DNA from: Fagopyrum homotropicum
Taxonomy: Eukaryota > Streptophyta > Magnoliopsida > Caryophyllales > Polygonaceae
Assembly (NCBI GenBank): GCA_033239125.1
Contig: BSWB01000002.1
Coordinates: forward strand, 3,753,001 to 3,817,000
DNA length: 64,000 bases
Reading direction: 5' to 3'
The notes beneath the pieces are model-generated. The model did no database searches and was not told the origin of the DNA. It was given only the letters and a program-made list of their open reading frames with translations. The translations under genes and the position numbers were made by a program. Positions 12,438 through 23,359 of the stretch are shown one piece after another. Positions within the stretch are counted from its first letter, which is position 1. Each line of letters begins with the position of its first letter.

Positions 12438-12936
12438 AGAATTCGGCACATTCTGTAGTTTGTTGTGCTATAGTGATTATACACCAGCCTACTCCTATAC
12501 TTCAATTTGTGTTGCAAACGACTCGCTTGCATTACAACTATGGTAAAAGGAACCATTTATCTAGCTTCTCAAGAGCTTCATGGAAGTAAATGAATATGAC
12601 AGCAGAGACAATTCGTCCCAGAACACAACGATCCAGAAAACAGAAGAAAGAAAGTTAAAAGGTTCTATGTTACTTTGTTTAATTTATCTTCATATTCTTC
12701 GCAGATTCCCTTAATAGTTTATTTCCTTTTGAACTGAAGTTAAAAAGTGTTAGTTTGTCAAGTTTAACAGCTATAGAATTCCGAAATCGACATTTTGGTT
12801 GAAGGAGAATGTTATTTTGATCTGATTATGCTGTCCTGTTTAAAACCTCTAACTATACAAGCTTCTCTACCCGAAACAGACCTTTTCCGGTAGTTATTTG
12901 CACACACGTGAGTTAACAATCACGTAAGATCACATT
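12438..12936. other. Shared 3' flank of two convergent genes
   Basis: This 499-bp gap separates the stop codons of the methyltransferase and the PNGase A-like gene, so it must hold both 3' UTRs and polyadenylation regions. No additional gene or repeat is apparent. Confidence 0.6.
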
Positions 12937-14790
12937 CTACCAACCTAGAAACAGAAACTTGTCTAGTACCTTATGCAGGAAAGACGGGCAAACAGACGTC
13001 GAAACATCAGTGAGAAGCTCTGCATCTGCAGCTTCGACTTGGCGGGTGTAACAAGTGGATTGGTTTCGGGAGCTATAGCTCTGGTGGGTATGAGCAGCTC
13101 CTGAAAGAACAGAGTGATCCTTCACAGCCATCCAACCTCCTGATCTCTGGCGGTTATAGCTCGTCCATGACAACCTCCCAAACGAAGATCTCTCATTCAA
13201 TGCATGCGAAACATTAGTCCTCATCAAATAAGTGTCGGCTGCAGCGCCTGGTTGGGTATCAATGATCACGTTGAGAGGGTATTTCCTCTTTAATGTCCTC
13301 TTTGAAATCACTCCATCATTATCATCAGCATCTGAACTAAAGGGAGATTTCAAAGTCACTTCTGTCTTCAACTTCACATGTTGCTTAACACTTTTGTAAG
13401 TACCATTTCCTTTAAACTTGATCTTGTTCTTGAACTTGATCTTCCTCACAACCCGGGTCGTTACATTACCACAACTACAAGCCACCCAACCCGAAGAATG
13501 ACTCGATCTCTCAGCTTCAACTTCAAACTCTCCATCCAATCCGTCAAGCTTCCATTCCCATGATTCACCAAATCGCGGAGGATGATGAAGAGCAGTCCCG
13601 GCCTCAACAACTTCTGATCCTTTATCTAACCATACATGCAAATTCGCATCGACAAGCCAGAAATCGATTGCTCTACCAACACCAAGCTGGAAACTATGGT
13701 TTTTACCATCCAAGAGCAATCCTAAAAATGGCGTCAGATCAAAGTCATAAGAAGGAAGATCAAAGGCTCCAATAGCAACCACAGGCTCCCAAAACAATGG
13801 ATTGATCCCTCCGGTGAATATGACCGGAAACGGTATCTCTGATGCCACGAGATTTCCATCAATCTTAACAAACACTTCTCGAAAAGCTCCATTACCTCGC
13901 TTGGTAGTCAGATTATTCGTAATAATGTAGATATCAGGAGGATTAGAGTACCAAAACTCGTCATCTCCATGAGCTGAAACATACAATTCAAGTACAATCT
14001 TCCTAGCATTCTTCGGAATTTCAACAGATCTCGATCCTAGAACAGATTCATTTCCAATTCTAAACCAAAAACCTAGATCTCCATCATCCGACACCGGAAC
14101 GATCAAATCAGCCGGCTTCTGATCCCAAGCCAACCAATTCCCATCACTCCCATCCGAAACCTCCGATCCAAACCCCAATTTCTTAAACCAATCGCCAATT
14201 GACAGAGGTTTAACAGCCGATTCAGTATAAACCAGTAGAGTAAGATTAACATGGAAAACGCCAGTGTAAACATCGTTAACAACATTCTCGAGCATCATGG
14301 AGATAGAAATATTGGATCGAGCAAAAAGAGAAGAGTACCTAGTAACATCCTTACGAACACTCCAGAAGATTCCATCAGGAGTCGGCTCAGGGGTACTAGT
14401 ACGAAGAATCTCAACACCGTCAAGCCAAACCCCGGCGATGCGGTCGTATTGTTCACCGATACAAGTAGCGTTCATTTCGAGGACGATGTTGGACCATGAC
14501 GAGGGAGAAGGACAGTTTTCCGGCGACGCGTACTCAACGTCGACTGGTGGTTCGCCGATGGTCTGACCGAAGGAGTGGGAGAGGAGGGAGACAGAGCATG
14601 CCGGTGTGAGGAGATCAGATGGTAGAGGTTGAGTGACTTGGAGCTGTTGTTGAGGAGGTAGACTGTTGTCACGGGGAGGAGAGAATGATCGGAGGTGGAG
14701 GAAGCCATCGGAAAATGGTGAAGAGAGTGAAGAAGCTAAGGGAAGGAGGAGGAGAAGAAGGAAGTGAGTGAAGATGATGAAGACTTCCAT
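12937..14790 (-). CDS. Peptide-N4-(N-acetyl-beta-glucosaminyl)asparagine amidase A-like protein (PNGase A), secreted
   Basis: One uninterrupted 617-aa frame on the minus strand. PNGase A enzymes release whole N-glycans from glycopeptides in the acidic secretory or extracellular space. Residues 1-21 form a clear signal peptide (FIIFTHFLLLLLLPLASSLS). The PNGaseA domain follows, with the family pattern FGQTIGEPPVDVEYASPENC, WSNIVLEMNATCIGEQYDRI, AGVWLDGVEILRTSTPEPT and WSVRKDVTRYSSLF. Further on come LELYVSAHGDDEFWYSNP, PFPVIFTGGINPLFWEPV and GAFDLPSYDFDLTPFLG. Several N-x-S/T sequons (NATC, NISI, NLTL, NVTT) suggest that it is itself glycosylated. The intronless structure and length agree, as I recall, with plant homologs such as Arabidopsis At3g14920 and At5g05480. 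The start is the first ATG, just before the signal peptide. A TATA-like box lies about 45-50 nt upstream. Confidence 0.93.
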   Translation of the reverse strand: MEVFIIFTHFLLLLLLPLASSLSSPFSDGFLHLRSFSPPRDNSLPPQQQLQVTQPLPSDLLTPACSVSLLSHSFGQTIGEPPVDVEYASPENCPSPSSWSNIVLEMNATCIGEQYDRIAGVWLDGVEILRTSTPEPTPDGIFWSVRKDVTRYSSLFARSNISISMMLENVVNDVYTGVFHVNLTLLVYTESAVKPLSIGDWFKKLGFGSEVSDGSDGNWLAWDQKPADLIVPVSDDGDLGFWFRIGNESVLGSRSVEIPKNARKIVLELYVSAHGDDEFWYSNPPDIYIITNNLTTKRGNGAFREVFVKIDGNLVASEIPFPVIFTGGINPLFWEPVVAIGAFDLPSYDFDLTPFLGLLLDGKNHSFQLGVGRAIDFWLVDANLHVWLDKGSEVVEAGTALHHPPRFGESWEWKLDGLDGEFEVEAERSSHSSGWVACSCGNVTTRVVRKIKFKNKIKFKGNGTYKSVKQHVKLKTEVTLKSPFSSDADDNDGVISKRTLKRKYPLNVIIDTQPGAAADTYLMRTNVSHALNERSSFGRLSWTSYNRQRSGGWMAVKDHSVLSGAAHTHQSYSSRNQSTCYTRQVEAADAELLTDVSTSVCPSFLHKVLDKFLFLGW

Positions 14791-14834
14791 TTTCTTCTGC
14801 TGGGTGTGAAGTGTGAGGATGAAGAAACTTTGTT

Positions 14835-14842
14835 TATTTATA
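14835..14842 (-). promoter_or_regulatory. TATA box of the PNGase A-like gene
   Basis: TATAAATA on the minus strand, 45 nt upstream of the ATG. This spacing implies a very short 5' UTR of perhaps 10-20 nt. Confidence 0.6.
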
Positions 14843-15078
14843 AACTATAAAAAAAAATAGAAATGTAAAAACAATGAGGCTTATAAATAGGTTAGGTAAT
14901 AGGATGAATTTCTGTTTTACAATGTCTTATCAACAAATAAGTTATGCATAAAATGGTTGAAGTAGTCACAGTTTTGCTTCCTGAATTATGGAGAAATAAA
15001 GATGCCTAGATTTTCGTTGTAATTAGTTGTATATGTTTAAAATAGTTTTTTTTTTCATTTTAATTCTAAATTGATATA

Positions 15079-15621
15079 GGGTCCGTTTGGTATGCATGAT
15101 AGATTATTCAATAATCTTGATAATCTATGTGTATCGGGGTACTATTTTTGGTCAAAATAATCTCCAAAATTAATCTGGGCATAATAATCCCTCCAATAAC
15201 CTCATATAAAAGCCTCACCGAACGCATCCATAATGTCTTTTTCAAATCCATGTAAGATAATTGTTTGTACCGTGACATTTTTATGGACATGGTACGTCCG
15301 TTATATATTTTTGTAGTATGTTGATTTTAGTAGAGCAATGTGTTTTTTTCCTCCTAATTTTTAAGTGTTTGACACACTAATTTTTACGAGATTTTAGGAA
15401 TATTTTTTTATAGGATTTTTTAAAAAGTTAATGTTGCTAGCTTTGTAAAAAATATTTATCCTAATTTATCCCTCTATCAAAAAATATACTTTTATGAAAC
15501 ACCGATGAGATTTTTACATTCTATAAAATTTTTTCGTTAAACTATCCAAACAACTATCCTAAAAACTTAACTAGCAAAAAATGTTAAGCTAACGGAAAAA
15601 CTCGTTGTGTCAAACATGCCC
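15079..15621. mobile_element. Putative PIF/Harbinger-like MITE with diverged ends
   Basis: The left end is GGGTCCGTTTGGTA and the reverse complement of the right end is GGGCATGTTTGACA. The flanking triplets are ATA and TTA, differing at one base. The 543-bp interior is AT-rich and non-coding. A second pair of weak inverted ends (near 15364 and 15612) hints at a nested or rearranged element. Confidence 0.42.
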
Positions 15622-15939
15622 TTATTAGGGAAACTTGTTTTTATTATCTTTTGTAACTTTGATATCTTTGTGGGGTTGTAATTGTACCATCTAGTTTAGG
15701 TTATGTTATTGTTACAATAAAAGACATAGCTCACCTTGGGAAAGTAGTATAATCTGGACAAAGAAATGGCCTACATCGGAACCAACTCTTGTTGGAGTAC
15801 ATAGGGGCTTCATTTGTAGTACAAGAAAGACTTAAATATATGTTTTCAACTTTAAGGTTATTTATAATATGTAACTTGAATTTTAGATATCACATCGCAC
15901 GTATATATATGGTTTACAAAAAAAAGGTTTACTCTTTTG
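15622..15939. other. Intergenic, no gene seen
   Basis: AT-rich sequence without recognisable coding, RNA or repeat features. Confidence 0.4.
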
Positions 15940-16143
15940 GTACAAATGAGTAAAAAAACTATCGTATTAAGCGGGGTCGCGTGCATACAAGGACACATGC
16001 GCATTAGGCCCAAACCCAACATATAAATCAGACGAGCTTCCATCCTAAAACCAATCGGCAATAAGAGGAGTAGCTCTCCGAGCTTATATACTAGACTCGG
16101 AGTGTCCCATCTTTCGATGTGAAACCTTATTATCTCCAACACA
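15940..16143 (-). repeat. Dispersed repeat with snRNA-type USE/TATA arrangement, copy 1 (eroded)
   Basis: On the minus strand it begins TGTTGGAGATAATAAG and continues with a degenerate CCCACATCG-like box (TTTCACATCG), a TATATAAG box about 35 nt later, and CCTCTTATTGCCGATTGG. It matches the repeat at 19172-19410 over about 200 bp. The TGTTGG start could be the edge of a solo LTR. The open frames that cross it are not genes. Confidence 0.6.
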
Positions 16144-16633
16144 TGCTTTATGAATTTTTTATTTCATGAACTATTACTTAAAATCAAGTATAGATTTTTT
16201 TTTTCCTATTGTATAATACGTACATTAGAGGTAACAATTCCACCCGCATCTGATGATATCCGAATCAACCCATCCAAAGAAGCTGTTAAAAACTCAAACA
16301 AGTTGTACGATGAGCAGATGATGGTGAACACCCATCGTGACTAGTTCGCCGCTTCTAACAGCCTCACAGACTACTTAGACTTGTCTACCATTTATGCCAA
16401 AAGAATGACACTTATCGCCTTCTTTCTGGAATCACACTTGTAACGTTCTACAACATTTATTGTTAATAGTCACCAAATCCACAAAAAAAGAAGTATCAAA
16501 ACTTAGGCCCATAAACCACCCTTATTTGGATCTAAAGACAGGCCCAATATAGAATAGGCCCAATAGAAAAGCCCATTATACAAATCATTCGTGAAAGAAA
16601 AAGAAGCTTTGGTAGCAACAATTATAATCAACC
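16144..16633. other. Intergenic, no gene seen
   Basis: No supported feature between the dispersed repeat and the hAT-like element. Confidence 0.4.
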
Positions 16634-18699
16634 TACGGATGTCGATGGGTCGGGGGAGTACCATATTCATCCCCATATTCGTTTAGTATAATGCCCCCGT
16701 TCCCATCCCCATACCCGTTCGGGTATTGAAAATTGTCTCATCCTCGTCGGATATTCGCTCCCATCGGGAATCCCGTCCCCGTTTATTTTTTTCCATTTTA
16801 AAGTTTTATGAGTTTTCCCCGCAAAATTCCTCGTCTATGTCGGATATTCGTCCCGTCGGAGAATTCTCCGTCCCCATATTTTTGTCCTCAAGTGTATTTA
16901 GTTTTTTCGAATATTTTTTAAACATAGTAAGTGTGGCTAAATCAAGTCCTCAAGTGTATTTAGCTTTTTCCCCGTCCCCATATTTTTGTCCTCAAGTGTA
17001 TTTCTTTTTATTTAATCTAACATATGTATATTTAATAATTTCACTCATTCAAACCACAATCTTTGTAAAAAAAATAGTTTATAGATTGTTGTTTCTTCTA
17101 ATGTTGTAATTTATGTTTTGATTGGTATACATTGAACCGTTTGAGATCTTCTTTTCGTAATGTTCTAAATTCTAATAGCCTAAGCTATTTATCATATTGT
17201 CACGAATTCATGATGCTTAGTGGTAATCCGTATATCGAGCATGTATCTAGATATCGATTAGTAACAATTGAATAGATACAAAAATTGAGATTCAAAGTGA
17301 TTGATAGGTGACACTTGAATGTATAAGATAATTTATCATAAATAGACTCATCGGAAGAATAATTGAACATGTTTCTAGGTGGCGGGCGGATGTTTGCATC
17401 ATACATTGAGACTCGTGAATGCTTAAGAATGAACCTTCATGCTTCCTATAAACTTCACAACATGCAAGTCGTGATACAATGGAGGAAATTTCACGCGGGT
17501 GTTAATCTGATATGATCGAAAACTAAATTAATATAGATTGACATTAGCATGCACATAACTTACGTTCATCATATATATTTTAATTGAAATGTTATCCTCA
17601 TATTTTTCAAAATATATCTTATGTAAGTAGGAAAGAGTATGATAGACTTAAGTCTTAAAGTACAAAAGTGTATATACTTTACTACTAACATTTAGTCTAT
17701 GCTTACAAGATAAATGTCAATTTTTATAATTTTAATATATATTTTAATTCTTGATATGACTTAGTTGGTTGTTTTATGTTAAACACATCACTTTATCCGA
17801 TATGTCAAAGTATAGTATATATGTGTGTGTGTATATATATATTAGGTTTTGTTCATTGAAGTAGGAATCGCAGGATCGATACTCGTAGTACAAACTAGTA
17901 TAAACTAAAATAATTATATTCTACTAATATTTATATTACGGTCTCAAGGTAAAGTGTTATATTATTTTATTGTTTTAATTATATAGTTTTGGAACTAAGT
18001 TGCACAATCAAAATATTCAAAACATGTATCTAAGAAACTAAGAGACTAAGATACATAAAAAGCACATGTAGTGCGTCATGTATTTGATCATTGATTTGAC
18101 GTTTACTACTTACAACGTATTTAATAATTTCGTTAGTGTGTTATTAATTGTTATCCTCATATGATCAAAAACCAAATTAATATAGGTTAGCACTTCCTTC
18201 ACTTAGCATTAGCATAATTTACACATATAATAATCATACAAAAATATAAACTTCAAACATTTTTTCAAATACATTTTTTGTGCAAGTAGGATTGTAGGAA
18301 TGAATATGATACTCTTAATTTTTAAAAGCATAAATATGTATATAGTTTGAAATTTAAAAATAATTAGCAATTTTAAATTTAAACAAAGATGTGAATTAAA
18401 TTTCAATTAAACTTAAAATTACAATAAAAAACTAAAATAAATGTAATTTTTTTTGGGTTCCCCGTCAGAGTTATCCGTCGGATTTCCCGTCGGGGTTCTC
18501 CGTTGGGGTTTCCCGTCGGGTTCAGGTTCAGATCGGGGAGCGGGGCGAATATCCCTATCTTCATACTCGTCCCCATACCCAAGCAGGGAATCAATTTTTA
18601 ACCCATCCCCGTCTCCGTCCCCATTTAAAATCTCCATCCCCATCCATGGCGGGTAATACCCGCGAATTTCGGGAAATCCCCAACCCATTGACACTCCTA
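16634..18699. mobile_element. Non-autonomous hAT-like element, long copy (about 2.07 kb)
   Basis: The left end is TACGGATGTCGATGGG; the right end, reverse complemented, is TAGGAGTGTCAATGGG. Both subterminal regions (16640-17000 and 18450-18695) are islands of GC-rich repeats such as CCCGTCGG, CCCCATCCC and TCCCCGTCC, in an otherwise AT-rich element. The interior shares stretches with the copy at 21250-22296, for example TTTGATCATTGATTTGACG and AAGTTGCACA. There is no transposase frame; the open frames over the GC islands are repeat translations. The target duplication is eroded. Confidence 0.68.
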
Positions 18700-18802
18700 G
18701 AACCACGATCGAAGCACATTATAAATGTCTATTTTCAGGATCTTTTAGGTAGGTGAAAAATATGTATGTTTTTGTCCCATTTACAATAAACAAGTAGCTA
18801 AG

Positions 18803-18840
<38 letters not shown>

Positions 18841-19171
18841 AATCTCGAATAACTAAACAAGAAGGTTCTCTGTCCCCTTGTATGACGGGGGTATACCAAC
18901 TTCCATGAATTCTTGATTAAATAAAATGCATGTTTAATTGGCTAATCTCTCTCTTCTTCCTATAGCTTAGGGTTCTGCAATCATTAATTACATGATGACA
19001 GAAACACTAATCTTTGTCTTTCCTTGGCATCATTTGACCATGTTTATGTATTACATCCATCGTTCTCACTTCTCTCTTGCTAGCAATCTTATGAATGCAG
19101 TTGACTTCATTCATTTGAGGTCCAAAATCAGTTAAACAAATATAAAAGAAACGACACAACTGATATAATTA
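18700..19171. other. Intergenic with a (TA)n microsatellite
   Basis: A run of about 16 TA units lies at 18805-18837. Nothing else is recognisable. Confidence 0.6.
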
Positions 19172-19410
19172 GATTAGAGATTTGTCGGTGATAATAAGAT
19201 CCCACATCGAAAGAGGGGACACTCCGAGCCTATTATATAAGGTTGGTGGGTTACTCCTGCTATTGCCAATTGGTTTTAGGACACCGGGTTTATGTGCTGG
19301 GTTTGGGTCTAATGTGCATGTGCGCTTGTATGCACATGACCCCGCTCTACCGATCCGTCTGTATCGAATTTCTCTTGGACTTATATCTAACGTACATTTA
19401 GTTCAAATAT
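19172..19410 (+). repeat. Dispersed repeat with snRNA-type USE/TATA arrangement, copy 2
   Basis: GATCCCACATCGAAAG contains the plant snRNA upstream sequence element consensus (RTCCCACATCG). TATATAAGG follows after about 26 bases, then a region matching copy 1 (TATTGCCAATTGGTTTTAGG, GGGTTTGGGTCTAATG, TGTATGCACATGACCCCGC). No U-snRNA sequence follows, so this is a repeat carrying a promoter-like module rather than an RNA gene. Confidence 0.65.
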
Positions 19411-19751
19411 CTCTTCTTTTTTGCTATAGAATTGTTAATCACTAGCAGCTAACTAAGACCTTGACTGCATAATCTGTATTGCTTCCGTAGCCTTGGAGGA
19501 GGGTGCAATAAAAAGAAGTTTTATTTTGTCCTTAGAAGACAATTCAAAGAGAAGCAAACTTTGGAATCAAAATGTCAGTGCAATAAATATTATAAACGTA
19601 GAGTTGTGGTAGAGTAGATATTATCTTTAATTGAATAAATCATACTTAGGGTTCGTAACGATTCGTTTATATAACTTCAACGCTATATACAGGAACATCG
19701 GGCTTTCATAAATATGTGTAATAAAAGGCATTTAAAAAGTTAAAACTATTA
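19411..19751. other. Intergenic, no gene seen
   Basis: No coding or repeat feature could be supported. Confidence 0.4.
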
Positions 19752-19931
19752 GTGCCCGTTTGGTTGGAGCGGCGAAATGAAAACGGAATGAAATTGGTTA
19801 AGGGTAAGAAAAGGAAATGGAAATGAAGGGGTTACTTTCGTGTGTTAAAATACCTCTAATCAAACATAGTTTTTGATTGATTCGGAATCATTTCGTTACC
19901 GAAAATGAATCCTTGTACTTCCAAACGAGTC
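19752..19931 (+). mobile_element. Small PIF/Harbinger-like MITE (GTGCCCGTTTGG family), copy 1
   Basis: The left end is GTGCCCGTTTGGTTG and the right end is CTTCCAAACGAGTC. The element carries AATGAAAACGGAATGAAAT near the left and GATTCGGAATCATTTCGTTACC near the right. The same blocks recur at 61626-61797 and, reversed, at 61993-62091. The left flank is TTA; the right flank is TTT, so the target duplication is eroded. Confidence 0.7.
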
Positions 19932-20129
19932 TTTAATATATATGTGATGTACCCACCGTGGAAATTAAGTTTCATAGACTATTTTCTTCTTCTTTTTTTT
20001 AAGAGAATCATATACTATCTCATTACATATCTATTTTTGTTGAGGTACGAATACCTTGCCGAAAATCAGAAAAAAAATATCACATTCGGGATATTTCTGT
20101 ATTGGTGCAAAGAAAAAGCTAACACAATT

Positions 20130-20475
20130 TATGTAATCAAAGCAAGACATAGGCTCTCAAGACCGATCCGGAAGAGGCCGTTAAACAAAAATCAAAAAGA
20201 TTGAAATTGAAGAAGATAATTTAAATGTGATTCAAACTCTCCAAGATTGTTGGAGCTGTTTTTGGGAGGTCCAAATGCTTTTAACCAACTCCTTGAATCT
20301 ACAATCTTTCGACGAAGTATAGGTTACACATATTTTTAGGGAAATTAATTTCGTGTCTAACCGTTTGAAACATCGAATACCTGACAACGCATACCAATTT
20401 TTCTACCGATAACGAACTTCGTGTTCTCATCCATAAGAATGTTTTAAGTTGGACCACACGCTATAAGTTAAGATG
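20130..20475 (+). mobile_element. LINE RNase H tail fragment
   Basis: The plus strand encodes KKIEIEEDNLNVIQTLQD, then HIFREINFVSNRLKHR after a stop, and a terminal LRVLIHKNVLSW. These match the EGDS block, the last acidic motif (REINTVADKI) and the C-terminal DLIRKDAL of the LINE at 1-2287. Stops and frameshifts mark it as a relic. Confidence 0.7.
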
Positions 20476-21241
20476 AATTAACCACTTTCCGTCATTAAAA
20501 AAATAGAGCGACGTATTTACAGATCGACATACATGCATACTTATGTGATGAAATCTAATATAGTTACGTGCTGAGTTAGAACTTGATGAGCATGTATTTT
20601 TGAATTCGGCTCCTAATCTTGTTATTCAAAGCTTTTCAGCCTCTAACATAACATTGAATGTGTAATGTTCATTTCATTATTGAATAAAATGGTCCATTTC
20701 TAAATAAACTTGACTTGATTTATATGTTTAATAAAGCAAAACTAGGTTAAGAGATTCAATCTGAACCTAAGGATTAATGTATCATATACTATGATTTTAA
20801 AATCAGAATTAGGCAAGTTGATTAAGAAGTCCAATGTTATTGGCTATCATGAGCAAAATCCGACAATATATCTTCAAGGAACAAAAGATTAAAGTATCAT
20901 ATAGTATGTGTGACATCATGGTAAAAATATAAGAAAAATTACAAGGGCTCGAAGATCACTAACCCAGCTAGCTTGAGAACCATTGGGCTGTGGCAGGTTT
21001 CATTTAATGCCATGTTTGGATGTATGTTGTGGTTGGCACTTATATTATTTATGCAAGGTACATGTATAACAATAAGATATTTGAATTTTTTTATTGTAGA
21101 AAGTAACAAAATGGTTTAATTTATAGTGTAGAAGATAAATGCAAATCATACATGCTGCTACATGTGGAAGAAGGGAAACATGCTACTACATTTGGAAGAA
21201 GGAAAAAAAACAAAGTGGTATGTAACTCTTAAGAGTTTCGA
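20476..21241. other. Intergenic, no gene seen
   Basis: AT-rich sequence; nothing supported. Confidence 0.4.
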
Positions 21242-21249
21242 ATCCTAAT

Positions 21250-22296
21250 TAGGGGTGTTAATGAGGATCGGGAGTACCGTATCCATCCTTATTTCTGTTT
21301 AGTATTATGTCTCATATCCTCATCCCTGTTTGGGTATTGAAATAAGTCTTCGTCCCCATCCCAGTTGGATGTTCATAGCCATCGGGAATCTCCGTCCCGT
21401 TTCTTTTTTCAACTTTAAATGCTATGGGTTTTTCCCGTAAAGTTTCTCGGTCCCATCCCGTTGGATATTCATCGTCATCGGGGAATCCCTTCCCCGTGAA
21501 ATTTTTTCCATTTAAAATTTTTATGGGGTTTTCTCGTAAAATTCTCGGTCTCCATCTTGTCCCGTTTAATTTTAAGAAGTTTGTCAAAACATTAACTCAG
21601 ATAATAAATGTGAAATTAGGCCATAAAAAATACAAAATTGTTACTTTGTTTAACTATATAAACAAAAACACGAGAACAAAAGAAAAAGAAAAGTCCATTT
21701 TTTTTAAAAAAATATAAATTTGTCAAAGTAAAGGTATACCGTGTATATTTAGGTTTCGTTCGTTCAATTAAGACTCGTAGTTTTAGATTATGATCTCATG
21801 ATAAAATGGTATATTATTTTATCATTCTAATTATTTTACGGTTTAGAATTAAAGTTGCACACCACAATACGTATTTGAGAGACAAAGACACATAAACAAA
21901 ACACAACATGTAGTGTGTCGTGCATTTGATCATCGTGATTTGACGTTTACGACGTATTACAAAATTTTACGAGGATATTGTTCTCATGTCATCAAAAACC
22001 AAATCAATATAGGTTAACATTAGCATAATTTACACATATAATTATCAAATAAATATTTAAACTTAGAAGACATTTTTCAAAATACTTTTTTTTGTAAGTA
22101 GGAACATTTATGATACCTTTAGGCATTAAAGTCAAGGTTTTCCTATCGGGATTCCCGTCGGGTTCCCCGTTGGGATACCCCTATCTTCATCTCCGCCCCA
22201 TTCCCAACCGGGGAATCAATTTTTTACTCATCCCCGTTCCAACGATGGGTAATACCCGGAAATTTCAGGAAATCCCGTTCCCATTTACACCCCTAA
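21250..22296. mobile_element. Non-autonomous hAT-like element, short copy, with exact 8-bp target duplication
   Basis: The ends are TAGGGGTGTTAATG and, reverse complemented, TAGGGGTGTAAATG. Exact 8-bp direct repeats ATCCTAAT flank it at 21242-21249 and 22297-22304, as expected for hAT insertion. Subterminal GC islands with TCCCGTTGG and CCCGTCGGG motifs flank an AT-rich core that matches parts of the 16634-18699 element. There is no transposase. The short open frames over the islands are not genes. Confidence 0.85.
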
Positions 22297-22325
22297 TCCT
22301 AATTGAAAGACCCTCCTTGTATCCT

Positions 22326-23062
22326 TTACTAGTTGGACTAGTTAAATCTCTTTATTCTTTGATCATTACAAAAAATATAACTGTTTTAGAGTTTGCTATA
22401 TTGTTCATCACTAGTTTGAATTTGTTATATTGTAATCACTTATTTACGTTGTATTGCTTGATTGTTGATTTAAATGAATGAACTACATAGTGATGCAAAT
22501 GAATAACTAAGAATGCCGATCATAGTTTGCACAATTGTAAAATATGAGCGCACCTTATATTTTTGTCATGGTGCATGATCTTGTACTATATGATGTATGA
22601 TCGTGCACCCCTTTATAAAAACAAAGTGCATATGCGCATGATTATGCACCTAAGAATCACGTGCGAATCAACGGAGAATAAAGACCATTGTTTATTTTGA
22701 CCGAGTGTCCCTTATAGGTTCTCACTTCTTATTGTTAAGAGAGGTTATCACGTGATTCTATTCCTATAAATTGAGTTTCTTCACTTGTCCCGCGAGTGGT
22801 GATAGCACACGACCGCGTGTTAAGAGTGAACGATTGTGCACTTTATAATTGTAAAGGGTGCATGATCCCACACCTCACAGTGCACAATCGTGCATACAAG
22901 GTGCACGATCGTGCATTCCTAATTGTTCATTTGCATCACTTGTTCATTCCGTTAAGTGAACAAAACAACGAGAAACACATGATAATAATATAGCAAAGTC
23001 TCTTTGACAATTATTTTTTGTGATGAATAAAAATAAAAAGATCTAACTAGCTTGTCCAATAA
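22326..23062. mobile_element. Foldback-type element with long inverted ends and internal GTGCACGATCGTGCA palindromes
   Basis: The left arm (about 22330-22528: GTTGGACTAG, ATCATTACAAAAAATA, GAGTTTGCTATATT, GTGATGCAAATGAA, TAAGAATGC) is matched in order by the reverse complement of the right arm (about 22910-23060: ATTGGACAAG, ATCACAAAAAATA, GACTTTGCTATATT, GTGATGCAAATGAA, TAGGAATGC). The core 22550-22915 carries repeated TGCACGATCGTGCA-like palindromes and TGCATGATCC variants. There are no coding frames of note. The superfamily is unknown, as no clear target duplication was found. Confidence 0.65.
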
Positions 23063-23359
23063 AATATAACCTCTAAACCAAAACTCGAAACTTAGTAGTC
23101 GCATTACACATTATTTTTTTTTCACATATATAATATGAACAAGGTGCACGATCGTATATACAAAATGGCTTCGATTAGTTGACATAAAATCATATAAGAC
23201 TTAAAAATTAGTTTTTTTATAATAAATAAAGAAAACCATTTATTTATCATCAAACAGAGTAAATTCTAATTTTTAATACGGGTTTCTAGATGTACCAGCG
23301 AAAACCTTTAACTGTCGCTTGAAATACAAAATTCGGGTGCGTAATTCTATTTTGAATTA

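Noticed and set aside
21312..21717. Open frames rich in Gly, Pro, Ser and Arg over the hAT element ends (also at 16726-17109, 18419-18706 and 22110-22481)
   Set aside because: They are translations of GC-rich subterminal repeats of non-autonomous elements.
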